From NCBI GenBank assembly GCA_964484195.1, contig CAZAER010000017.1, positions 1-64,000 on the forward strand: a stretch of 64,000 nt of DNA, given 5' to 3'. The notes beneath the pieces were generated by a model. The model was not told the origin of the DNA. It was given only the letters and a program-made list of their open reading frames with translations, and did no database searches. The translations under genes and the position numbers were made by a program. Origin of the DNA: JALHOP01 sp964484195. GTDB lineage: Bacteria > Myxococcota > XYA12-FULL-58-9 > JALHOP01. Below are positions 16,051 through 23,589 of the stretch, in pieces; position 1 is the stretch's first letter; the number at the start of each line of letters is the position of its first letter.

Positions 16051-18102
16051 ATGGCCTCCACGAGCATCCACCAAGCAATCCACGGCTACCACGACGGGCA
16101 CAGACTGCTCAGTAGCTCGACTCCCCTGGGCTCAGATGCAGTTCGCGCGATGCTCGTTCTAAGCGACATGTCGGGCCCGTCGATGCAACCGGGCTTCGAC
16201 GAGTACGTCACGGGTTACCCGCTTGCTGGGACGGACTACTTCGTCTTCGCGAAGACCTGGTACGCTCCGGAGATGCAGCGCCCCGGCTGCGTGTGGACCC
16301 ATTCGTTGCTCGTCCCGCGAGCACAGCTCGCGAGCATATCGGCTGCACGTCTAAGTGGGCTCTTTCGGCGTCCACAAGTTGATGGGGTCGATACGGCAGC
16401 AACTTCGCCGGTGGTCATCGACGAGGAGGCGCCTGTAGGAAACACGAGTAATGGGTTCGCCGACAGGGGACTCGCCGCCACGATGATCGGTGCGGTCCTG
16501 GGCCAGCCTCGCCCGGTGATCGTGGTCGCGGACACTGCCGCTCAGTTCGAGGCGGTCTTCCTTCGGCTTTGGGAGGAGTTGTGGCCGGCCGAGAGAACGC
16601 GTTTCTCGTTCTGCACGGGCGCACTCATGCCGCGTGCAAACGCCGGTGCGTTGCTCGATCTCCAAGCTGTCCCTCGGGCGATTCCGCCGTCGCAGTTCCG
16701 CAAGAGCGCCAGCGCAGCTCTCGTCCTCGACCTTCGCGCACCGGCAAAGGCCGAGGGCTGGGTGGATGTGGTCCTCGATGGCGTTGCGAGAGGTGACGTA
16801 ACTCTCCGCGCCTGGCTGGAAGCGGCCGCCGGCGAGGATGCCGGGCGCGCTGTAGTCCCAAGCCTCGTGCCGCTCTTTGGCGCGTGGCACGCACCGGGCT
16901 CGTCGGCTCGGTCCGCTCTCGTGAATGTGGTGGACGCGAAAGACCTCGATTCGAGCGCGCGCGGTCGACTCATCGGTATGGTGTTCGACAGGGCCAACAC
17001 GGAGTCAGGTGCATCCGGTCGGCGCGAGCTCCTTCAAGCCCTCAGCGGGCATCGAGACAAGGACCTCGCCCCGATCGCCGCGATGCTGGAGGACCAGACG
17101 CGGCGGCTCTTTGAGGCTTCGCGAGCCGAGGGTGTAGCGCTCGTTCTGTCTCTCTTGGGCGGCGAGCTGACGGAAGTTGGAGAATGCATGCTTCGCGCTG
17201 CGGTGCTCCTACTCACGCCAAGCGACCTCGAATCATTCGGCGATGCGCAGGCACCGTATTTGCCAACCATCGTTGGTGCGAATCACCAGCTCGCATCGTC
17301 TCCCGTCCTGTGGAGCCGGGTCGGCAATCGAAGTGGCGAGGTCCTCTCCCAACTCGCCGGCATGGACCTGAAGGACGAGGAGCGCGCAGCCGTCGTCGAC
17401 GCGATCATTGCATCGGGCCGTGATGTATCCGGCGATGCGCTCATTCGCTTCGGAGGGAAGGCTGCCGTCTTTCGAGGGCTCTCCGCGATCACGTCCGGGC
17501 AGCTTCAGCTCTCGTGGCCTTGGCGCTCTGCACTCGGCGGTCAGCGCGACACGGTGCTGGAATGGCTCGAGAGCCTCTCGTCTCCGTCGCTCGGCGAACT
17601 TGAACTCGGCAGTCGCTTCGTGAGCCCGAAGGCTACCCAGTCGAGGCTCGCGGCAGTGTGGAAAGCAGGGACCGCAAGCACTGGGGTGATCGCGTCACGC
17701 GTAGCTGCGTTCGGTCTGACGCTGGCGTTCTGGGAAGGCAACGTGAAGTCGCCGCTCTTCGCAGCGTGCTTTCAGCCCACGTACGACGCTGCCGGTAACT
17801 CGCGCCTCGAGTACGACGAATGGGACTGGCTGCGAGAGTACGCGCCGTCATCGTCCTACTGGAGGGACTGGGACAAGTGCGAGCGTCTCGCCAAGGCGAT
17901 GGCGCGCCTGCTCGAGAAACAGAACGCTTCCCCGGAGACGGTCTTCGGGATCGTTCACAGCCGCCTGGCGATTAGGAAGGTCGCCGCCGTCCTCGATGAC
18001 GATCGAGACACGCGGCCATACCTGAAGGTGCTGCAGAAGGCCGTCGGGGCGGCGGCCACCGGGACTCGCGAGCAACGCGACGCGCTCTTGGAGGATTGGT
18101 GA
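16051..18102 (+). CDS. GAP1-like protein (GTPase-associated protein 1)
   Basis: 683 residues from the ATG at 16051, preceded by GGAGG. A longer in-frame opening upstream is rejected because it overlaps the GTPase gene. The N-terminus has the characteristic GAP1-N signature: HQAIHGYHDGHRLL, LSDMSG, TGYPLAGTDYFVFAKTWYA, then RPGCVWTHSLL within ~100 residues. Long helical middle and C-terminal regions follow. GAP1 proteins accompany paired GTPases and are proposed to regulate them or relay to effectors. It ends the five-gene module; 58 bases separate it from the AlbA_2 gene. Confidence 0.8.
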   Translation: MASTSIHQAIHGYHDGHRLLSSSTPLGSDAVRAMLVLSDMSGPSMQPGFDEYVTGYPLAGTDYFVFAKTWYAPEMQRPGCVWTHSLLVPRAQLASISAARLSGLFRRPQVDGVDTAATSPVVIDEEAPVGNTSNGFADRGLAATMIGAVLGQPRPVIVVADTAAQFEAVFLRLWEELWPAERTRFSFCTGALMPRANAGALLDLQAVPRAIPPSQFRKSASAALVLDLRAPAKAEGWVDVVLDGVARGDVTLRAWLEAAAGEDAGRAVVPSLVPLFGAWHAPGSSARSALVNVVDAKDLDSSARGRLIGMVFDRANTESGASGRRELLQALSGHRDKDLAPIAAMLEDQTRRLFEASRAEGVALVLSLLGGELTEVGECMLRAAVLLLTPSDLESFGDAQAPYLPTIVGANHQLASSPVLWSRVGNRSGEVLSQLAGMDLKDEERAAVVDAIIASGRDVSGDALIRFGGKAAVFRGLSAITSGQLQLSWPWRSALGGQRDTVLEWLESLSSPSLGELELGSRFVSPKATQSRLAAVWKAGTASTGVIASRVAAFGLTLAFWEGNVKSPLFAACFQPTYDAAGNSRLEYDEWDWLREYAPSSSYWRDWDKCERLAKAMARLLEKQNASPETVFGIVHSRLAIRKVAAVLDDDRDTRPYLKVLQKAVGAAATGTREQRDALLEDW

Positions 18103-18160
18103 GCGCGTCCGTCCGTAATTTGCGCGCGACCTGCGTAGTTACCCTCGGCACCTCCGAGAT

Positions 18161-19681
18161 ATGGCGGTGCGCATGACCGCCAAGCCGCCCCTTGACGATC
18201 TCCTTCGCTCCGGCGAGTGGAACGGCGCCGAGTTCAAGGCTGCGCGCCAAGGCCTCCCGAAGTCGGTCTTCGAGACCGTCTCGGCCTTCGCCAACACCCG
18301 CGGTGGCTGGATCGTTCTCGGCGTCACGCAGGACGGTGAGCGCTTCGAGGTGAGCGGCATCGGCGAGCCCGACAAGCTCCAGAACGACTTTCTCTCCGTG
18401 CTGCACGCCGACAGCAAGGTGAGCCACGATGTCGGCATCACCGAGCACCGCTACCATTACGACGGCAAGGTCGTCCTCGCGTTCCACATCGGAGAGAACT
18501 CACGCACGCGCAAACCGGTCTACCTCGATGGCGACATTCGCCGGACCTTCCTGCGCAAGGGCGGCGGCGACTACCGCGCGCTGCCACACGAGATCGAGCG
18601 GATGCTCCGCGACCAGACGGCAGACCGCTGGGACGGCCAGCCCTTCACGCGCGTCGCGCTCGACGAGGCGTTCCACTCGGCGAGCCTCAAGTGGTATCGC
18701 GACCGCTTCCACGCGACGAACCCCGGCTTCGACATCGAGCAGCCGCACCACGAGTTCCTCTACGACTGGGGCTACCTCGTGAAGGAGAACGGTGCTCTAC
18801 TGCCGACCCACGCGAGTGTCGCGCTCTTCGGCTCGCTGCGGGCCGTGCGCAACCTGCTGCCGCGACCGATCCTCGACGTGCAGTTCCTCGGCTACGGCAG
18901 CCACGACGATCTGCCCGAGACGCGCTGGATCGACCGACTGGTTAGCGAGGTGAACATCGTCGAGAGCTGGCAGCAGCTCCTCGCGAAGTACCTGTTCTTC
19001 ATGCCCAAGGCGTTCAGGGACATCGACCCGGCGACGCTCGAGCGACGTGACGCGCCCGCGGGCTTCCGCGTCTTTCGCGAGGCCGCGATGAACCTCCTCA
19101 TCCACCAAGACTACAGCGATCACTCGCGCAAGGCGGTCATCCAGTTCTTCACGGACGGCATCCGTTTCTGGAACCCCGGCGACAGCTTCGGCGACGAGAA
19201 GCGGCTGCTCGAGCCCGGCGAGAAGGAAGTGCGAAATCCGGCGATCGCGATGGCCATGCGTCGCATTGGTATGTGCGAGCAGGCAGGCACCGGCCTTCGC
19301 ATGATGCAACGCGAGTGGCAGGCGCTCGGGCACGCCGCGCCCATCCACGCCAACGACCGCGCCCACAAGGCGTTCGAGACCTTTCTGCCGGAGCCTCGCG
19401 GCGTCGTGGCCCCCGAAGTCACCCCCGAAGTCACCCCCGAAGTCACCCCCGAAGTCACCCCCGAAGTCGCGCGGCTATTGGAGGTACTCGAAGGTGAGAT
19501 GAGCCGTGGGGAGATCATGGCGGCGCTCAGCCTACGGGACGAGAAGCACTTCCGTGTCCGGTATCAGCAGGCAGCCATCGGGCTGGGGCTCATCGAAATG
19601 ACCCTGCCAGATAAGCCGAATAGCCGCTTGCAGCGCTACCGCCTCACGGCAGCTGGCAAGGCAATACGCACGCAGACGTAA
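18161..19681 (+). CDS. AlbA_2/Schlafen-type ATP-binding protein with RecG-like C-terminal winged helix
   Basis: 506 residues. The N-terminal AlbA_2 domain (WNGAEFKAARQGLPKSVFETVSAFANTRGGWIVLGV, ~20-57) is followed by a GHKL-ATPase-like region (FREAAMNLLIHQDYS near 305-320; EQAGTGLRMMQREW near 371-384). A linker of near-perfect PEVT repeats then leads to a C-terminal winged helix (MSRGEIMAALSLRDEKHFRVRY). This architecture is common in defence islands and in transcription-regulator-like proteins; the mechanism is unclear. An alternative ATG lies at 18173. It probably forms the end of the inserted island. Confidence 0.8.
   Translation: MAVRMTAKPPLDDLLRSGEWNGAEFKAARQGLPKSVFETVSAFANTRGGWIVLGVTQDGERFEVSGIGEPDKLQNDFLSVLHADSKVSHDVGITEHRYHYDGKVVLAFHIGENSRTRKPVYLDGDIRRTFLRKGGGDYRALPHEIERMLRDQTADRWDGQPFTRVALDEAFHSASLKWYRDRFHATNPGFDIEQPHHEFLYDWGYLVKENGALLPTHASVALFGSLRAVRNLLPRPILDVQFLGYGSHDDLPETRWIDRLVSEVNIVESWQQLLAKYLFFMPKAFRDIDPATLERRDAPAGFRVFREAAMNLLIHQDYSDHSRKAVIQFFTDGIRFWNPGDSFGDEKRLLEPGEKEVRNPAIAMAMRRIGMCEQAGTGLRMMQREWQALGHAAPIHANDRAHKAFETFLPEPRGVVAPEVTPEVTPEVTPEVTPEVARLLEVLEGEMSRGEIMAALSLRDEKHFRVRYQQAAIGLGLIEMTLPDKPNSRLQRYRLTAAGKAIRTQT
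19412..19468 (+). repeat. In-frame 12-bp tandem repeat (CCCGAAGTCACC, four copies plus partial)
   Basis: Four identical 12-base units at 19412-19459 followed by a partial fifth encode PEVT repeated between the ATPase-like part and the winged helix of the AlbA_2 protein. Because the unit is a multiple of three, gain or loss of units would change linker length without breaking the frame. Confidence 0.9.
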
Positions 19682-20065
19682 CGCGAGTTCGTAAAGGACA
19701 CCATTGACGGCGACGCGCCCTCCCGGTTGCTGGCCACGCATAGGGAGCCCGTAATCTCATGCTTTCGTAAAGGACAGCTCCGCACCCGATGTCCTTGCGG
19801 TGTCCTTTATGGCGGCCGAGCCAGCGTCTCGGCCGACTGCGGCCGCGCAATTGGGTGGTGGCGCCATGAGTGGCGGCAGGCGGTCATCGCATTCGCCCCC
19901 CACGAGCGAACCTGGCGCCGGAATCCGTCCGGGCTCCGTCGGTCGCGTCGGTGGTACCCGAGCTGCGCCGGTCACGGCCCACGAGATCCGCTGCAACATC
20001 GAGATTCGCGCTATCTCCCCATGGCCTGTCTTTTCGGGTAACCTCGTTTCGACAGGAGCCCCCGA
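19682..20065. repeat. Intergenic repeat cluster at the right end of the inserted island
   Basis: 384 bases without a gene, between the AlbA_2 stop and virB5. It contains TTCGTAAAGGACA twice in direct orientation (19688-19700 and 19764-19776) and an 11-base perfect inverted partner, TAAAGGACACC at 19692-19702 against GGTGTCCTTTA at 19799-19809. A further TGTCCTT lies near 19790. The cluster could be the scar or end of the island, or regulatory sites. The last ~40 bases carry the virB5 ribosome site (GGAG). Confidence 0.7.
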
Positions 20066-20881
20066 ATGCGCCGCATGCCCTCGCGTTTTCTTGCTGCGTG
20101 TTTGATCGTCGTCGCGATCCCTTCGGGCGCCTCCGCAAGCATTTTCGGCGAGGAAAACGCCATCTTAGGGCAAATGCTCGCGCAGGAGTTTCGCCAAAGC
20201 GCTCAGCTCGCTGCAGCAGTGCAGCAGATCTCGCAAGGCGTTCAGCTCGCCCGCGCGGCCGTTTCATTTGCCAATGACGCCGTCCAAGTCGTCGAGAACA
20301 TCGAGCAAATCATCAAGGACCCTGTCGGGTTTCTAAAATCGAACGCCCTCTCCTTCGCGAAAAGCTTTCCCGGTGTCACCGGGCTCATCGCCGACACGAA
20401 GATGCTCGAGCGCCGTGTGCGCTATTTCGGGCAGGGCATTGAGGGGACATACAATCCGTACGCTTTCTTGCGCGTGCTCGATGACGTCAAGGCAATGCAG
20501 GGGGGCTATCACCCGGTGCAGAAGCTCGTCGACAAGTGGCACATCTCGGATCCGCATTACGAAGCCATCGAAGATCTGCGCGCCCAACGTGAACGCACCG
20601 CAGGTCTCTTGTCTGACCTATCCCGAGATGTTGCGCTGCATCGTCTCAATCCGCAGCGCGCCGCGGTCTACGATGCGCAAGCGTCCGTGATTGCGGCGGA
20701 CGCCGCGGTCGAGATCGCGACGATCGAACGTAACATGCTGCTCAAAGAGCAGCTCGAATTCATGAACAATCTCGAGATGACCCAGAAGATCCGCGCCGAG
20801 CAGATGGGGAGCGACACCAAGGGTAAAGCCAACATCCCCACCAACTGGGAGCTGCCGACGCAGTCTCCTCAGCAAAACTAA
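20066..20881 (+). CDS. virB5: VirB5/TrbJ-like periplasmic T4SS protein
   Basis: 271 residues. A signal peptide (MRRMPSRFLAACLIVVAIPSGASAS, cleavage about residue 25) is followed by long amphipathic helices rich in Gln/Ala/Arg (AILGQMLAQEFRQSAQLAAAV, a typical VirB5/TrbJ start) and a second helical block near 165-240. VirB5/TrbJ proteins are minor pilus subunits or pilus-tip/assembly factors. It has GGAG before the ATG and starts the second half of the T4SS cluster, eight bases ahead of virB6. Identification rests on composition and gene order. Confidence 0.72.
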   Translation: MRRMPSRFLAACLIVVAIPSGASASIFGEENAILGQMLAQEFRQSAQLAAAVQQISQGVQLARAAVSFANDAVQVVENIEQIIKDPVGFLKSNALSFAKSFPGVTGLIADTKMLERRVRYFGQGIEGTYNPYAFLRVLDDVKAMQGGYHPVQKLVDKWHISDPHYEAIEDLRAQRERTAGLLSDLSRDVALHRLNPQRAAVYDAQASVIAADAAVEIATIERNMLLKEQLEFMNNLEMTQKIRAEQMGSDTKGKANIPTNWELPTQSPQQN

Positions 20882-20888
20882 AGGTCAC

Positions 20889-21947
20889 GTGGAGCTCGAT
20901 CTCTCCATCGACTACGTGAAGCTCGCGGAGCTTGTGACCGCCGACACGACCGCGCGCACGTTCTTGACCACGGGCGGTGGCGTGCTGCTCGCAAGTCTTT
21001 TGTTCAACATAGGCCGCGAGGTCTGGGCGTTCAATTTCGGCTCATCAGAGAAGATCAACTGGGCTGGACCTGTCGGGCGCGTCATCGTCTTTGCGCTCCT
21101 CATCGCTTCGTACCACCAGATCTACAACGTTCTTGTTGCGATGATCACCGGCCTTGGGAGCTTCTCTTCCGCGTCGGCGAAAGCGGAGGGTCTCTTTACG
21201 GCGCGCATGGCCGCGATTCAGACAGAGTGGAACAAGGCCACTGGCGACTCGCTCATGAACTCGATCTTCAATCTCGAGGCTCTCGTGCTCGGGCTCGAGC
21301 GCGTCATTGTTTGGCTCAGCTTCTGTTTCACATACGGCATCGTCTACCTGCTCAAGCACGTGCAAGTGTTCATGCTGGCCGTCCTCTTGAACGTTGGCCC
21401 CGTTCTTATCGGGCTCGCGTCCCTCGGCGGCGTCTTCAACGCGTTTGCCATCTCGTGGCTCACCGCGACCATCGAAACGCTCTTTTGGGGCGTCACCATG
21501 AACATCTTGCTCGCGAGCTTCGCGATGGTGGCCCCCGCTGTCGTGCCCGCGTCCGTTGGAGCGGATGGCAACACCTCGCCCGACCTCATGCGCGAGCTGG
21601 TGATCAACATGGTCTATGCACTGAGCATCGCGAGTGTGCCCATCATCACAGCGCAGATCTTGCGGTCACAACCGGGTACGGCACTTGCGGCGCGGGCAAC
21701 AGGCGCGCTCACAAGCATGCAATCTGCTGTGGTTGGTGGGGCTGCGTCGCTCGTTGCAGCGGGCGCTGCGAGCGGCGCGTCAAGCATGCAGGGCGCTTTT
21801 TCGCAGATGATGTCCCGGTTCGGGAGTGGCGGCCGCAGCGGCGACGGCGACTCAGCGGCCAAGGGCGGTGATGCCGCTGCGGCTCGTCGCAAGCACTTCG
21901 CTATCAAGGACGCCGAGGACAAAGGCGGCGGGCGCAAGGGAGACTAG
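20889..21947 (+). CDS. virB6: VirB6/TrbL-like polytopic inner-membrane protein
   Basis: 352 residues from a GTG start with AAAGG upstream. At least five to six hydrophobic helices are visible (LLASLLFNIGREVW, IVFALLIASYHQIYNVLVAMI, VIVWLSFCFTYGIVYLL, VFMLAVLLNVGPVLIGLASL, FWGVTMNILLASFAMV, ELVINMVYALSIASVPII), then an Ala/Gly/Ser-rich C-terminus ending in a charged tail (AEDKGGGRKGD). This is the TrbL/VirB6 pattern of the inner-membrane channel component. It sits between virB5 and virB8, as expected. Confidence 0.78.
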   Translation: MELDLSIDYVKLAELVTADTTARTFLTTGGGVLLASLLFNIGREVWAFNFGSSEKINWAGPVGRVIVFALLIASYHQIYNVLVAMITGLGSFSSASAKAEGLFTARMAAIQTEWNKATGDSLMNSIFNLEALVLGLERVIVWLSFCFTYGIVYLLKHVQVFMLAVLLNVGPVLIGLASLGGVFNAFAISWLTATIETLFWGVTMNILLASFAMVAPAVVPASVGADGNTSPDLMRELVINMVYALSIASVPIITAQILRSQPGTALAARATGALTSMQSAVVGGAASLVAAGAASGASSMQGAFSQMMSRFGSGGRSGDGDSAAKGGDAAAARRKHFAIKDAEDKGGGRKGD

Positions 21948-21953
21948 GCACGA

Positions 21954-22679
21954 ATGACGTCCGTACAACCCAAAGACAAGCCGGCCGCAAAGCAAGGGCT
22001 TCGCCTCATCGACGAGTTCGACGCGTACACGCAGGTCTTCCGCGATGCGGCGCGCTGGCGGCGGATTGCGCTCGCTTTGGGCATTTTGGTTCTCGCCCTG
22101 CTCTTTCTCGTCGTCGTGCAGGCGTTTCGTCCGCCGGTCGTCATCGTCAAGGACCGCACGTCCTCGGAGAAGCCAGACATTATAGCGGGCGGTGCGCCGC
22201 CAGAGCTTGCGACCGTCGATGCGGAGAACTTTTTCCTCTATTCGCTGCGCCGCCGTTACGGCTGGGAATCGCTCACTCTGCTGCGCGACTTCAACGAGCT
22301 CTACGAGCTCATGACGCGGGAGATGGGTGCTGCCTTCTCCACGTACGTGAACGAGAAAGTGAAAGTTGGTGCCAACGGCCAGGAGAAGCCGCGCGTTCTC
22401 ACGTGGGTCGAATCTGGCATCCGTAATAGCGTCTCGCTTGATCGCAAGAGCATCGAATGCCGCAAGGGCGAAGCCGTGAAAGGCGTCGACCAATGGTTCT
22501 GCCGCGGCTTCGGATACATCGAGACGCAGCCGATGGATGGCCCGGCTCCAGAGGCCGCTCAAATCCGAAAGCGCGTTGAGTTCCGTTCACGCTTTCAGCC
22601 CGCGCCCTACGACAACCGTCGCGTGTTCGGGTTCGTGATCGCGTACCTCGATGCGCTGACTGCTGAGGGGGACCAATGA
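21954..22679 (+). CDS. virB8: VirB8/TrbF-like bitopic inner-membrane protein
   Basis: 241 residues: a short cytoplasmic N-terminus, one membrane helix (IALALGILVLALLFLVVVQAF, ~38-58) and a periplasmic domain, the VirB8 layout. The periplasmic part has VDAENFFLYSLRRRYGW and ends FGFVIAYLDAL, consistent with the NTF2-like fold of the family. VirB8 is an assembly hub contacting VirB6, VirB9 and VirB10. Its stop overlaps the next start (ATGA). Confidence 0.75.
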   Translation: MTSVQPKDKPAAKQGLRLIDEFDAYTQVFRDAARWRRIALALGILVLALLFLVVVQAFRPPVVIVKDRTSSEKPDIIAGGAPPELATVDAENFFLYSLRRRYGWESLTLLRDFNELYELMTREMGAAFSTYVNEKVKVGANGQEKPRVLTWVESGIRNSVSLDRKSIECRKGEAVKGVDQWFCRGFGYIETQPMDGPAPEAAQIRKRVEFRSRFQPAPYDNRRVFGFVIAYLDALTAEGDQ

Positions 22680-23587
22680 TGTACCTTCTTGTCATCGCCG
22701 TGCTCGCGGCGCCCGCCCCTAGCCGGCCCTCGATCCTTGCTCCCGCAAACCGCACGGTGCAGCTCGACCCACAGTCGGGCGTGCACAAGGAAACCGTCCG
22801 GGGAGCGCCATTTCAACTCACTGCCCTTGTGCTCCCCGAAACATTTTCGCTCGCGACATGCGGCAACTGCACGACCGAGCAAGGTGAGCGCCCGGAAAAC
22901 TGGTTCATGCAGCTCGCACCCCAAGAGGCGATGATCTATCTGAAGCCAACACGCCTGCCTGACAAGTCGCATCCCCCGGCGTCGTTCAATACAACTCTGC
23001 ACGTGACGCTCGCGAGCGGTTATCGCATCACGGTCACGCTGCAGCTTGCAGAGCTCAACGGCCCTGTTCCTCCGGATGCCGAGGTCTCGTTTACGCTGCC
23101 CGAGTCCGCAAAGCTGCGCGGCCGCCTCGCCGAGGAGGGTGAGAAGCTGGAGCAGGACTTCAAAGACCGCCTCGAGCGCGAGTCGATGAACCGCTTCCTC
23201 GACGCGCTCATTGGTCAGGTGCGCTGCGAATCGGTCAACCCGAGGCCGCATCGTAGCGACCGACTCTATGTGCGCGTTAGGCAGATCTGCACGGCGCGCG
23301 GTGAGACCGAGACCATTTGGGTGAACTTTGAAGTCAAGAACCGTGGCAACGGCATCGCGCACCTCGGTAACGCGCAACTCCAAGAGAGCGGTGGCGAAGG
23401 GACCGTTGATACCTCGCGTCAGGCATTTCGGTACGAGAGCGAAGCGCTCCGCTATAATGAAATGACGCGCGGGATCGCACTCGTCACCGTCCCCGAGGGC
23501 CAGCCGAAGCCCGCAGCCTGGGAGCTCGTGCTCGAAGAGGAAGGCGGAAAGAATCGTACCGTCGTCGCGAGCGATTTGGAGTTCTAG
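22676..23587 (+). CDS. virB9: VirB9/TrbG-position exported protein
   Basis: 303 residues with a short hydrophobic N-terminus (MMYLLVIAVLAAPAPSRPS) likely to be a signal peptide. The mature protein is beta-rich (RTVQLDPQ, GAPFQLTALVLPE, ITVTLQLAELNG) with a charged helical stretch around 140-185 in the middle. VirB9 is the outer-membrane-complex partner of VirB10, and gene order (virB8, this gene, VirB10-like) assigns the role. The sequence itself also resembles the DUF2381-type paralogous proteins of myxobacteria. Cys61/Cys64 (ATCGNC) might bind metal or form a disulfide. The role is inferred from synteny. Confidence 0.6.
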   Translation: MMYLLVIAVLAAPAPSRPSILAPANRTVQLDPQSGVHKETVRGAPFQLTALVLPETFSLATCGNCTTEQGERPENWFMQLAPQEAMIYLKPTRLPDKSHPPASFNTTLHVTLASGYRITVTLQLAELNGPVPPDAEVSFTLPESAKLRGRLAEEGEKLEQDFKDRLERESMNRFLDALIGQVRCESVNPRPHRSDRLYVRVRQICTARGETETIWVNFEVKNRGNGIAHLGNAQLQESGGEGTVDTSRQAFRYESEALRYNEMTRGIALVTVPEGQPKPAAWELVLEEEGGKNRTVVASDLEF

Positions 23588-23589
23588 CC

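Noticed and set aside
19412..19468. Possible CRISPR-like repeats
   Set aside because: Units are contiguous 12-mers without spacers and lie in frame inside a coding region.
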